DNA of 43,427 nt from Gammaproteobacteria bacterium (GTDB taxonomy: Bacteria > Pseudomonadota > Gammaproteobacteria > Pseudomonadales > Azotimanducaceae), in contig JAPPHD010000067.1 of the NCBI GenBank assembly GCA_028821125.1, positions 1-43,427 on the forward strand, written 5' to 3'. This document shows, piece after piece, positions 1-7,221 of the stretch. How positions within the stretch are numbered: the first letter of the stretch is position 1; the number at the start of each line of letters is the position of its first letter. The notes beneath the pieces were generated by a model, which did not search any database, was not told where the DNA came from, and worked only from the letters and a program-made list of their open reading frames with translations. The position numbers and the translations under genes are program-made.

Positions 1-118
1 GGCTCGGGCTGCGCCCGACCGGTGGCGACCCCGTACCGCATACCTGCTCTCGGTGTCGAGTCTCTGGTATTATGTCAAATAGAATATCTATTTAAATCAA
101 CGAGTTGAATATTGTTCC
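1..118. repeat. Truncated right half of dispersed stem-loop repeat (copy A)
   Basis: The first ~118 bases match 569-688 almost base for base, including the GC-rich outer arm and the AT-rich tail that ends just before a CCATG. Only the right half is present because the window begins inside the element. It directly abuts copy B, so 1-690 is a tandem block of the family. I see no credible gene in 1-695; the small open frames there are by-products of the repeat. Confidence 0.8.
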
Positions 119-345
119 ATGAAAGTTCCCAACCCGGCCCGCCGGGACGCTGACGCGCAAGGAACAGAAACTCGCTGGGAGAGAGTAGGTGTGCGGTGCG
201 GGTATCCGGCACCTTTAAAGCACCCCTGCGCCCTCGAATTCCACGACAACGCGTCCGCTTGGTGTGCCGGATACCCGTACCGCATACCTGCTCTCGGAGC
301 CGGATCGAATGAGCAGTTCAAAATCCGGCTAAAAAAAACATCCAT
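119..345. repeat. Dispersed stem-loop repeat, copy B
   Basis: This is the most complete copy. A leader module (about 119-168) contains the short palindrome CCCGGCCCGCCGGG. A 32-nt left arm follows at 181-212, then a 51-nt centre at 213-263, then a 32-nt right arm at 264-295 that is the reverse complement of the left arm with about 3 mismatches. An AT-rich tail leads into the next copy. Centre orientation here is called forward (it starts CTTTAAAGCACCCCTG). A second small inverted repeat, AGCCGGAT...ATCCGGCT, lies at 298-330. Confidence 0.85.
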
Positions 346-373
346 TTAAAACAATGAGTTAAAGATTTGTTCC

Positions 374-688
374 ATGCGAGTTCCCAACCCGGCGCGCCGG
401 GACGCTGACGTGCGAGGAACAGACGACCGCCGGGGGAGCGTAGGTGTGCGGTGAGGGTATCTGGCACGCCAAGCGGACGCGTTTTCGTGGAATTCGAGGG
501 CGCAGATTGTTCGACACCCGGCCCCGCAACCAGTTGCGGGGCGTCGCCACCTGCCGAAGCGGTGCTTCGGCTCGGGCTGCGCCCGACCGGTGGCGACCCC
601 GTACCGCACGCCTGCTCTCGGTGCCGAGTCACTGGTGTTATGTCAAATAGAATATCTTTTGAAATCAACGAGTTGAAAATTGCTCCAT
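374..688. repeat. Dispersed stem-loop repeat, copy C, centre inverted and expanded
   Basis: The leader module and the AT-rich tail have the same orientation as copy B. The centre beginning near 467 is instead the reverse complement of the copy B centre (GCCAAGCGGACGCG versus CGCGTCCGCTTGG). After it, extra sequence replaces the inner right arm and holds nested hairpins: GCCCCGCAA/TTGCGGGGC at about 521-542, GTCGCCACC (542-550) pairing with GGTGGCGAC (589-597), and CCGAAG/CTTCGG inside that. The outer right arm survives at about 597-616. Confidence 0.8.
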
Positions 689-695
689 GCGAGGA

Positions 696-2603
696 TTAGC
701 TCAACCGCAGCACCGGCGTCTTTGGTACCAGCCCGCCGAGCTGGGATTCAAGGTCGGAACCTTCGATCAGGCCCGCGGTAAACGCCTTGATGGCCTCGAA
801 GTCATAGCTGTCGCAGGCCTGTTCCAGGGTCTTGAGCGCCACCCGCAGCTCCGGCCAGGGCACGAAGCCTTCCTCCGCCCGCATGATGCGGCGGTGTTCG
901 GTACCGGTGACATCCTCGCCCACCAGCAGTTCCTCGTGCAGTTTCTCGCCGGGCCGGAGCCCGATGAACTGAACGTCGATATCGCCGTCGGGCTCGAATT
1001 CCGTCTTCAGGCGGTGCCCCTTGATGAGCGCCATGCGTGCGGCCAGGTCCATGATCTTGATGGGCTGCCCCATGTCCAGCAGGAAGACATCGCCGCCCCG
1101 GCCGAGGCTTGCCGCCTGCAGCACCAGTTGCGCTGCTTCCTGGATGGTCATGAAGTAACGGGTGACGTCCGGATGGGTCACGGTGACCGGCCCACCGTTC
1201 TCGATCTGTTCGAGGAAGAGCGGCACGACGGAGCCCGATGACCCCAGCACGTTGCCGAAGCGGACGATGGAAAAACAGGTATCCGGCGCGGTTTCCTGCA
1301 ACGCCTGCAGGATCATCTCCGCCAAGCGCTTGCTCGCGCCCATGGCGCTGGTGGTGCGCACCGCCTTGTCGGTGGAGATCAGTATGAAGTCCGTCACACC
1401 GGCGGCGAGCGCGCCTTCCGCCGTGCAAAGCGTGCCGAAGGCGTTGTTCTTGAGCCCCTGGATGACGTTGTTCTCGACGATGCCCACGTGCTTGTACGCC
1501 GCCGCGTGATAGAGCGTTCCGATCTCGTGGACCTCGATCGAGCGATGGATGAACGCCCGGTTGGTGACCGAGCCGAGCAGGCTGACGATGGGCACGTCGA
1601 GTTTCTCCTCGCCGCAGATCTGCTCGACTTCGCGCTGGATCTCGAATAGGCCGTATTCGGACTGATCGAGCAGCACCAGGCGCCCCGGCCCCTGGCGCAC
1701 GATCTGGCGGCAAAGCTCGGAGCCGATGGAGCCGCCGGCGCCGGTCACCATGACGTTGCGGCCTTCCACGGATTTCCGCAGCAGGTGAGGCAGCGGATCC
1801 ACCTCGCTGCGCCCGAGCAGGTCCCTGATTTCCACATCCGGCACCGCGGGCAAACCCTCGCCCTTGTCCAGCATCAGGTCGCCGATGTCCGGAATGAGGC
1901 GGATGCGCACGCCGAAAGGCTCCAGGAAATTCAGAATCCTGCGCCGGGCCGCCGCATTGGAAGCGCCGCCCACGGCCACGAGCACCTGCCGGGCGTTGGT
2001 TTCCCGCAGCAGCCGGGGCAGCGAGCGCGGCGAGTGGACCCGGAGGTTGTCAATCACCCGATGCTGCAGCGCCGCATCGTCGTCCACGAACGCCACCGGC
2101 CGATAGTCGCCCTGCCGCAGCAGCGACCGCACCAGCTCGACGCCCCGCTTGCCCGCCCCGTACACCACGACCGGCTCGCCCGGCTGCAGGCCCGCAGTAC
2201 GCCATTGGAACCAGCCGCGTATGACCAGGCGGCTGGCGACAATGCCGAACACGCCGATCAGCCAGAACATCATCGGCACCGAGCGCGGGAACCCGGCAAG
2301 CGGAACCATGTAGGCCACCACTGCGATCATGGCTGCCCCGATGGCCACGCCCTTGGCCACCGTCCACATGCCGCGGCCGCCCATGTAGCGCACTACCTGC
2401 CGGTAGAAACCCTGAACGGCCAGCGCCGGTATGCAGGTCAGTGCGGCAGCGAACGCCGGCCACAACCAGGCGATCTCCAGCGACCACTCGCCGAGGCGCA
2501 ACCCCAGCGCCGTCCACAGGGCCAGGGGCAGCACAACGGCATCGAAGAGCAGCGCGAGCCCCTGCTTGTGGCGCCGTGACAGTTTGCCGATGACGTTAAT
2601 CAC
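696..2603 (-). CDS. wbpM: WbpM/CapD-type UDP-sugar 4,6-dehydratase (membrane-anchored)
   Basis: Converts a UDP-N-acetylhexosamine to its 4-keto-6-deoxy form, the entry step to rare amino sugars of O-antigen or capsule, at the inner face of the cytoplasmic membrane. The 635-residue length is right for the long WbpM/CapD class. About four hydrophobic segments occupy residues 15-125. A first Rossmann-like domain (VVVYGAGKRG near 146-153) follows, then the catalytic SDR domain with GAGGSIG at 288-294. The catalytic Met-Lys motif TDKAV...MGASKR sits at about 411-426. The start overlaps the upstream wbpL-like stop in an ATGA, so the two are translationally coupled. It is the last gene of the cassette and ends next to the repeat block at the window start. 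The class is secure; the exact sugar substrate is not readable. Confidence 0.93.
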   Translation of the reverse strand: MINVIGKLSRRHKQGLALLFDAVVLPLALWTALGLRLGEWSLEIAWLWPAFAAALTCIPALAVQGFYRQVVRYMGGRGMWTVAKGVAIGAAMIAVVAYMVPLAGFPRSVPMMFWLIGVFGIVASRLVIRGWFQWRTAGLQPGEPVVVYGAGKRGVELVRSLLRQGDYRPVAFVDDDAALQHRVIDNLRVHSPRSLPRLLRETNARQVLVAVGGASNAAARRRILNFLEPFGVRIRLIPDIGDLMLDKGEGLPAVPDVEIRDLLGRSEVDPLPHLLRKSVEGRNVMVTGAGGSIGSELCRQIVRQGPGRLVLLDQSEYGLFEIQREVEQICGEEKLDVPIVSLLGSVTNRAFIHRSIEVHEIGTLYHAAAYKHVGIVENNVIQGLKNNAFGTLCTAEGALAAGVTDFILISTDKAVRTTSAMGASKRLAEMILQALQETAPDTCFSIVRFGNVLGSSGSVVPLFLEQIENGGPVTVTHPDVTRYFMTIQEAAQLVLQAASLGRGGDVFLLDMGQPIKIMDLAARMALIKGHRLKTEFEPDGDIDVQFIGLRPGEKLHEELLVGEDVTGTEHRRIMRAEEGFVPWPELRVALKTLEQACDSYDFEAIKAFTAGLIEGSDLESQLGGLVPKTPVLRLS

Positions 2604-3577
2604 TCAGGCAATCCCGCCCGAAGGCGCCGGGCGGCCACGGCCAGCGGAAGCAATGCAAGCACCTGGAATGCGACCCCGAGAATGAGCGAATCCCCAAAGG
2701 AGGCGGCCGCCACCGCAAGCGGCAGGAGCCACAGAACGCACAGTGCTGAAAAGCCGACCATCGTCCATGAAGTTCCGAACCTGGCCGCCACTTTCTGATA
2801 AAGATGGCTGCGGTGCGGTTCCGTGAATGGCTGCCGGGTCGCTATTCTGACACAGAGCGTGTAACTGGCGTCAAACCAGAACGCCGTCAGCAGAATCGTG
2901 CAGGCCAGAAGCGGCACGCCGTATTGCGCCACCAGTTGCACGACAAGAACGCCGATGAGAAGCCCGAGAAAGACACTGCCCGTATCCCCCATGAATATCC
3001 GGGCCGGCGGCCAGTTGTAGACGAGAAATCCGAGCATGGCACCCGCCGTCAGCCACAGCAGCGCACCCTCCCAGCCGGGCACACCCCCGGTGAGCAGGTG
3101 CGCGGCAAGACAGAAGAACAGCGTCTGGGTGCCCAGGATGCCGTCGATCCCGTCCATGAAATTGGAAAGATTGATGTGCCACAGCAGCAATGCCGCCGCG
3201 GGCGCGTATACCCACCAGGGCCAGCCCGGCTGGAGCGTCCAGAACACCAGCCCAACGGCCAGTAGCTGAACGGCCATGCGCACACCACGGCCGGTCTCCC
3301 GCAGGTCGTCCACCAGGCCCATGAGCGCCAGGCCCGCTCCGCCCGCCAGCAGCCCGTACAGCGCGGAAGTCGCCACGCTCTCCAGCCCCAGAAACACCAG
3401 CACCGGCAACACGAATCCCAAGCCCCCGACAGTCGGCGTCGCAACGGTGTGAAAGCTGCGGGCATTGGGCACCGCCAACAAGCCGCGCCGCCGGGCAAGC
3501 GTCACCATCAGCCCCACGAGCACCACCGTGGCGGCGAACCCGGCCCCCAGCAGAATCAACGCTTCCGACGAGTCCAT
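2600..3577 (-). CDS. wbpL: WbpL/WecA-family undecaprenyl-phosphate sugar-1-phosphate transferase
   Basis: Glycosyltransferase family 4 enzyme that transfers a sugar-1-phosphate from a UDP-sugar to undecaprenyl phosphate and so starts O-antigen unit assembly at the inner membrane. The 325-residue protein is almost entirely membrane helices. It carries the family motifs: LVDD at 88-91, NLSNFMDGIDG at about 136-146, a later FMGDTGS loop, and a cytoplasmic EPHRSHLYQK motif. I chose the start MDSSEAL at 3577 because the longer reading upstream gives a non-homologous Gly/Ala/Arg-rich leader lying inside the epimerase gene. It overlaps the epimerase end by 22 nt and wbpM by 4 nt. The order epimerase-wbpL-wbpM is that of Pseudomonas O-antigen loci, so the symbol is given by family and position; wecA-like is the cautious alternative. 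Confidence 0.9.
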   Translation of the reverse strand: MDSSEALILLGAGFAATVVLVGLMVTLARRRGLLAVPNARSFHTVATPTVGGLGFVLPVLVFLGLESVATSALYGLLAGGAGLALMGLVDDLRETGRGVRMAVQLLAVGLVFWTLQPGWPWWVYAPAAALLLWHINLSNFMDGIDGILGTQTLFFCLAAHLLTGGVPGWEGALLWLTAGAMLGFLVYNWPPARIFMGDTGSVFLGLLIGVLVVQLVAQYGVPLLACTILLTAFWFDASYTLCVRIATRQPFTEPHRSHLYQKVAARFGTSWTMVGFSALCVLWLLPLAVAAASFGDSLILGVAFQVLALLPLAVAARRLRAGLPE

Positions 3578-4485
3578 GCGACGGTCTCCTTGAGAAGCTC
3601 CTCCGACGGCCACGGCGGTTTCCAACCCACCCGGCGCGCCGACGCCTCCCCCTCCACCCGCAGCGGCTCGAACAGCCGGGTGACCAGGTCTCGCCCGCCC
3701 AGCCAACCGGCAATCGACCCGGCGAGCTTCCCGGACATGGGAAACTGCCGGCTCGAACGGCCGGAGAGCCGCTGCAACTCACCGGCCAGCTCGGTGACGC
3801 TCCATTCCTTCGCATCCCGTACATGCAGTATTTCCTTGCCATCAAGGTTTCCGGCAGGCACTCGCGCAAGGAAATCCACGAGATTGGCAAGGCCCACCAT
3901 CGACCGCAACGCCGTGGCGCCCGCCAGGGGCAGAGGCAGGCCCGTCCCGCACAACCGCATCAGGGCTGCAAAGTTGCCCCGTACCCCCGGCCCGTACACC
4001 AGCGGCGCCCGAACGATGGCAAGCGTCGTCGATTGGCGCCCCGCATCGAGCAACGCCCGTTCCGCGCTGGCCTTGCTCCGCGCATAGTCACTTGCCGGCG
4101 CTTGGGCGGCATCCGGTCGCAGCGGCGCTTCCGAAACTTCGCCAAGGACCTTGATCGTGCTCAACCACACGAACGCCCGCACGCCGGCCGCGCAGGCCGC
4201 GTTGAACAGGCGCAGCGTCAACTGCCGGTTGACGGCATCGAAATCCGCAGCGGTCGCATGCCTTGACCCCTCGTGCAACCCAGCCAGGTGGTAGACGGCA
4301 TCGGCACCGGCCAGCGCCCGCGCCAGTTCGGCCCGCGAACGCCTCGACAGATCGCCGATGCCGGTAGCCGCCGCACCCCGATTCGCCGGCAACACTTCCT
4401 GGTCGAGTTCCTTCAGGCGCCGCACAAGAGCCCCGCCGATGAACCCCGAAGCGCCCGTAACGCATACAACCGTCACGGGCAGCAC
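3556..4485 (-). CDS. NAD-dependent sugar epimerase/dehydratase (WbpV-like)
   Basis: Extended SDR protein of 309 residues, probably acting on a nucleotide sugar for surface polysaccharide. The NAD-binding motif TGASGFIG lies at 10-17, and the catalytic tyrosine and lysine are YARSK at 134-138. A conserved VYHLAG strand near 64-69 and a VYGPG motif follow in the usual order. Position directly upstream of wbpL-wbpM fits WbpV (a UDP-GlcNAc C4-epimerase-like enzyme) of Pseudomonas O6-type clusters. Substrate cannot be read from sequence, so no symbol is assigned. It is the first gene of the cassette; immediately upstream is a 369-base stretch with repeats rather than more O-antigen genes. Confidence 0.88.
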   Translation of the reverse strand: MLPVTVVCVTGASGFIGGALVRRLKELDQEVLPANRGAAATGIGDLSRRSRAELARALAGADAVYHLAGLHEGSRHATAADFDAVNRQLTLRLFNAACAAGVRAFVWLSTIKVLGEVSEAPLRPDAAQAPASDYARSKASAERALLDAGRQSTTLAIVRAPLVYGPGVRGNFAALMRLCGTGLPLPLAGATALRSMVGLANLVDFLARVPAGNLDGKEILHVRDAKEWSVTELAGELQRLSGRSSRQFPMSGKLAGSIAGWLGGRDLVTRLFEPLRVEGEASARRVGWKPPWPSEELLKETVAWTRRKR

Positions 4486-4623
4486 ACCCTTTGTTCAATG
4501 GCCGCTTCCATCGAGCGGCATCATTTCTTACCGGCACAGAAGGGGTCAAGCCTCCGCCAAGCGCACAGCCGGCGGTTTTCACCTCCGCGGCAAACGCGCT
4601 GACGCGGAGCGTAGCGGGCACTT

Positions 4624-4833
4624 CCATGAAAGTTCCCAACCCGGCGCGCCGGGACGCTGACGCGTAAGGAACAACGCCGAATTACGGGGAAGAGTTTGCA
4701 TGCGGGGCTTCCCTTTCGGCGCGTTAAGCTCATCCGAAAACCTTGCGTACTGCTGAGTGCCTGCGTACAACAGAAAAAGGGGCCGTGCGCCGAAAGGGAA
4801 GCGCCGTATGCGAACTCGCTGTTGCGAATGACG
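4624..4833. repeat. Leader module of the dispersed repeat joined to a different long inverted repeat
   Basis: Bases 4624-4671 match the leader module of copies B and C nearly exactly. What follows is not their stem-loop but another one. A 31-nt left arm at 4693-4723 pairs with 4786-4816 (4 mismatches) around a 62-nt centre. The architecture is the same (leader, ~31-nt arms, ~50-60-nt centre) but the arm sequence is unrelated (core CTTCCCTTTCGGCGC). This element fills most of the gene-free stretch 4486-4854; I see no gene in that stretch. Confidence 0.8.
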
Positions 4834-4854
4834 ATATGTAGCCCGCAATCTTTT

Positions 4855-5094
4855 CTACGCTCGCTCGTATGCCCGCAGAAACTCGGCCCGGCTTACTCCC
4901 GACTGATTGCAGATCGCGCGCAACGTCGATGACTTCAGACGCGCGTGGTTGGGCATCGTCAACGGGGTGACGCTGCCATCGTCGTTACTTCTCCGCAGGG
5001 CGATGTGGCTGCCCTCGCGCACCACCTCGAAACCAAGCTCACCCAGGGCGCGAACGACCTTGCGCCGAGGCGCGTCCCTCGGGAACCGCGCCAC
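4855..5094 (-). CDS. hicA: HicA-family mRNA interferase toxin
   Basis: A 79-residue basic protein with the double-stranded-RNA-binding-like fold expected of HicA toxins, which cleave mRNA and are neutralised by HicB. The family signature is visible: an N-terminal helix (KVVRALGELGFEVVR), then EGSHIALRR with the catalytic histidine at residue 30, then the TPLTMPNHARLKSSTLRAI strand-helix segment. Length is typical (60-85). It lies 3 nt downstream of hicB, so the order is antitoxin-toxin and the pair is one transcript. The gene ends close to a stem-loop repeat. Confidence 0.85.
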   Translation of the reverse strand: MARFPRDAPRRKVVRALGELGFEVVREGSHIALRRSNDDGSVTPLTMPNHARLKSSTLRAICNQSGVSRAEFLRAYERA

Positions 5095-5097
5095 GGC

Positions 5098-5328
5098 CTA
5101 GCCGGCCATGCTCGCCTCGGCGACGAACGCCTCGACGACGGGAGAGTCTTCGTCCAACAGCGCCTCGGCGCCGAACGTCTCTACATGGAACGCGATCGCC
5201 GAGCGCACATCGTCGAGTGCCGCCTGATACGTATCGCCCTGCCCGACCACCACGCCCTTCACGCCCAACGGATAGGCAACATAACCGTCGGGGTGCTTTT
5301 CCACGATCAACTTGATCTGAGTTTCCAT
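5098..5328 (-). CDS. hicB: HicB-like antitoxin (short form)
   Basis: A 76-residue protein with the HicB partial RNase H-like fold: KLIVEKHPDGYVAYPLGVKGVVVGQGDTYQAALDDVRSAI-type pattern (strand, strand, GD-x-x-x-A-L-x-D helix). It should bind and inhibit the HicA encoded 3 nt downstream. It ends about residue 76 with no obvious C-terminal ribbon-helix-helix or HTH domain, so it may not repress its own promoter as longer HicB proteins do. The start ATG is preceded by AAGGA with a 7-nt spacer. Confidence 0.82.
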   Translation of the reverse strand: METQIKLIVEKHPDGYVAYPLGVKGVVVGQGDTYQAALDDVRSAIAFHVETFGAEALLDEDSPVVEAFVAEASMAG

Positions 5329-5487
5329 ACGTCATTCCTTGGCCAGGTTCGCTTTCGCCTGACCTCCGTCCGACAAACCTAGCGCACGGTTTCTTCGATT
5401 TCCACCGGGATTTGCGGGTTGGCACAACCTGTTCCTGAATGAACGTAGCAGGGCCGGCAAGAGTAGTGAAAGAAACTATTGTGAGTG

Positions 5488-5573
5488 TGTCGCTGACGCG
5501 CACGAAACAGATCGCGCTGGGAGAGATTAGATGTGCGGCAAGCCCGCCCTCAAGCGCGAGCCTGCCGCACTCG
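5488..5573. repeat. Degenerate copy of the dispersed repeat leader/left arm, with a hairpin
   Basis: The stretch GCTGACGCGCACGAAACAG followed by GGGAGAGATTAGATGTGCGG parallels the leader end and arm start of copy B but is clearly diverged. A short inverted repeat, GTGCGGCA at 5533-5540 and TGCCGCAC at 5563-5570, takes the place of the long arms. It lies about 18 nt past the stop of comEA (minus strand), so it may also act as a transcript end or stabiliser, but there is no T-run. Confidence 0.5.
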
Positions 5574-5587
5574 TTTGTGCCGCTGCG

Positions 5588-5911
5588 TCAATCGACCGCG
5601 ATACGGTCGGAATTGACGGCGACCGTCCGGGCGCCGATGCCCTTGACGTCCGCCAGTTCGCCCGCATTCCGGAACGGGCCGTTGGCCTCCCGGTACTGCA
5701 CGATGGCCTGGGCGCGCTTGAGGCCGATGCCGTTGAGCCCTGCCGCGATGGCAGCCGCATCGTCGGTGTTGATGTTGACCTTCAATGCGTCCGCCGACAG
5801 GTCGCCGGAAGCCGTTTCGCTCGCTTCCGGTTCGTCCGCCGGAGCCGCGAGCGCCGCCGGTGCCGGCAGCAGCATGACCGCTACGGCCACGATGGTGAGA
5901 AATCGATGCAT
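5588..5911 (-). CDS. comEA: ComEA-family helix-hairpin-helix protein (exported)
   Basis: A 107-residue protein with a cleavable signal peptide (hydrophobic 5-22, cleavage near ALAA-P). An acidic Ala/Glu linker follows, then the C-terminal ComEA DNA-binding fold at about 43-107: VNINTDDAAAIAAGLNGIG, AQAIVQYREANGPF and ADVKGIG, i.e. two helix-hairpin-helix motifs. In competent gammaproteobacteria this periplasmic type binds incoming DNA and helps pull it across the outer membrane. In Pseudomonas a similar gene lies beside wbpM; here it is separated from wbpM by the cassette, a repeat and hicBA. No other competence gene is in view, so a role in uptake is inferred from the family. Confidence 0.88.
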   Translation of the reverse strand: MHRFLTIVAVAVMLLPAPAALAAPADEPEASETASGDLSADALKVNINTDDAAAIAAGLNGIGLKRAQAIVQYREANGPFRNAGELADVKGIGARTVAVNSDRIAVD

Positions 5912-6047
5912 GGGGGAAACCTCCTCAGTTGTTTCTGGCTGGAGTCAGGAAGGCTATCGAGGCGGCACCCCGTTGAATGCGAGCAAGCGCTGTATCTGGC
6001 GTAATCCGGAAACGCTTTGCGTTGTGCGCGTTCTCTCGCCCGCGCCG

Positions 6048-6350
6048 TCAGGGAGCAGGGTCGGCGGGCGAGTGCTCCCGCAAACGCTCTATCTCCTCGC
6101 CGGCGGCGCGCAGTTCCTTCCTGAGCCGGCGATTGCGCATCGAGCGTCTCGCGGTCACGCCCGCAGCCGACGCCAGACCCAACAGCAACCCCAGCAACAG
6201 AGCGATCAGCAGCCACCAGAAAACGCTGAGTTCCGGGGTCTGCCAGGCGAGAAACCGCAGCGAGATCCGGTCCTGGTTCACGGCCACCACGGCGACCAGA
6301 AACAGCACGAGCGCAAGGAGCAGGGCCAGTGCGCGCCGCAACCAGGTCAC
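6048..6350 (-). CDS. lapA: LapA-domain inner-membrane protein (DUF1049)
   Basis: A small (about 100 residues) protein with two membrane helices, the second rich in Leu/Gly. Between them is the typical NQDRISLRFLAWQTPELSVFW segment pattern, and after them a basic, coiled-coil-prone tail (RRSMRNRRLRKELRAAGEEIERL). This is the LapA (YciS) layout; LapA with LapB controls LpxC turnover and lipopolysaccharide assembly. I prefer the GTG start at 6350 (reading V-T-W-L-R-R-A-L), which gives the usual LapA length. A TTG start at 6368 would add six residues. No lapB is adjacent here. Confidence 0.8.
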   Translation of the reverse strand: MTWLRRALALLLALVLFLVAVVAVNQDRISLRFLAWQTPELSVFWWLLIALLLGLLLGLASAAGVTARRSMRNRRLRKELRAAGEEIERLREHSPADPAP

Positions 6351-6462
6351 GGGCGGCCCATCCCGCAAATGGCACCAACGGCCGTGACGCTGCCGCCGGG
6401 ATTCGTACTTCCGCGCGCTCTTGAGGAGCTCTCAGCCGGAGAGGGCGAGGAGATACCCCGCT

Positions 6463-7221
6463 TCATTCGCCGTGCAGCTCTTCGCGTACCGTCTCCGGCG
6501 AACGGCCGGCGGTGGGCAGGTGCACGACCTCCGCCAGGCGCTTGCCGGGCTCTTCGGTATCCCCCTCCACCCCAAGCGCCTCCGGGCCTGTCTGCCGATC
6601 GTCCGGCGCCACGCTTGCCCCGGCCTGGCTTTCCGTTCGCTCTTCGCCGTCTTCCTCCGCCACCAGCGGCTCGATCATCGACCGGATCTCGGCCAACGGC
6701 GGCAATTCGTCGAGCTTCTTCAGATTGAAATAGTCGAGAAAGGCCCGGGTGGTGCCGTACAGGTTCGGGCGGCCCGGCGTTTCCCGCTGGCCGACAACCC
6801 GCACCCAGCCACGCTCCAGCAGCGTACGCACGATGTTCTGGCTGACGGAAACCCCGCGCACCTGTTCGATGTCGCCGCGGGTCACCGGCTGTTTGTAGGC
6901 GATCAGCGCCAGCGTCTCCAGAAGCGCCCGCGAGTAACGGGGCGGCTTCTCTTCCCACAGCCTGCCGATCCATTCGCTCAGTTCGCCGCGCACCTGAAAG
7001 CGAAACCCGGAGGCCACCCGCTTGAGTTCGTACCCGCGGCCGGCGGCTTCCTCGCCGAGTTCGCGCAACGCGTCACGTATCTGTTGCCTGCCTTCCGCCG
7101 GATCCAGTTCACCCCGCTTGAACAGCTTCACCAGCCGGTCGACCGAGAGCGGCTCGTCCGCGGCCATGAGCGCGCCTTCGACAATCTGCTTGAGCTTGGC
7201 GGTGTCGACCCCGGCCAGCAT
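6463..7221 (-). CDS. scpB: Segregation and condensation protein ScpB
   Basis: Partner of ScpA in the SMC-ScpAB condensin complex that compacts and segregates the chromosome. The 252-residue protein has the two winged-helix domains expected: an N-terminal LKQIVEGALMAADEPLSVDRL helix set and a second domain with ALIAYKQPVTRGDIEQVRG, then RGWVRVVGQRETPGRPNLYGTT, the family signature. An acidic, low-complexity C-terminal extension (about residues 190-252) is longer than usual. Its ATG shares one base with the scpA stop (TGATG), so the two are translationally coupled. Confidence 0.94.
   Translation of the reverse strand: MLAGVDTAKLKQIVEGALMAADEPLSVDRLVKLFKRGELDPAEGRQQIRDALRELGEEAAGRGYELKRVASGFRFQVRGELSEWIGRLWEEKPPRYSRALLETLALIAYKQPVTRGDIEQVRGVSVSQNIVRTLLERGWVRVVGQRETPGRPNLYGTTRAFLDYFNLKKLDELPPLAEIRSMIEPLVAEEDGEERTESQAGASVAPDDRQTGPEALGVEGDTEEPGKRLAEVVHLPTAGRSPETVREELHGE

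Noticed and set aside
298-345. Hairpin AGCCGGAT...ATCCGGCT followed by A-run as a terminator
   Set aside because: On the plus strand the run is A, not T, and on the minus strand the T-run precedes the hairpin, so neither orientation fits a rho-independent terminator.
119-345. Integron attC site
   Set aside because: The inverted arms are long and nearly perfect and lack the short R''/R' core pairs (GTTRRRY/RYYYAAC) in the proper places; no integron integrase or cassette is adjacent.
1-695. CRISPR array
   Set aside because: Repeats are few, long, internally inverted and of variable spacing, with near-identical rather than unique intervening sequence.
4486-4854. Additional O-antigen gene upstream of the epimerase
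   Set aside because: The stretch contains only the repeat module and inverted arms; no frame has family similarity.
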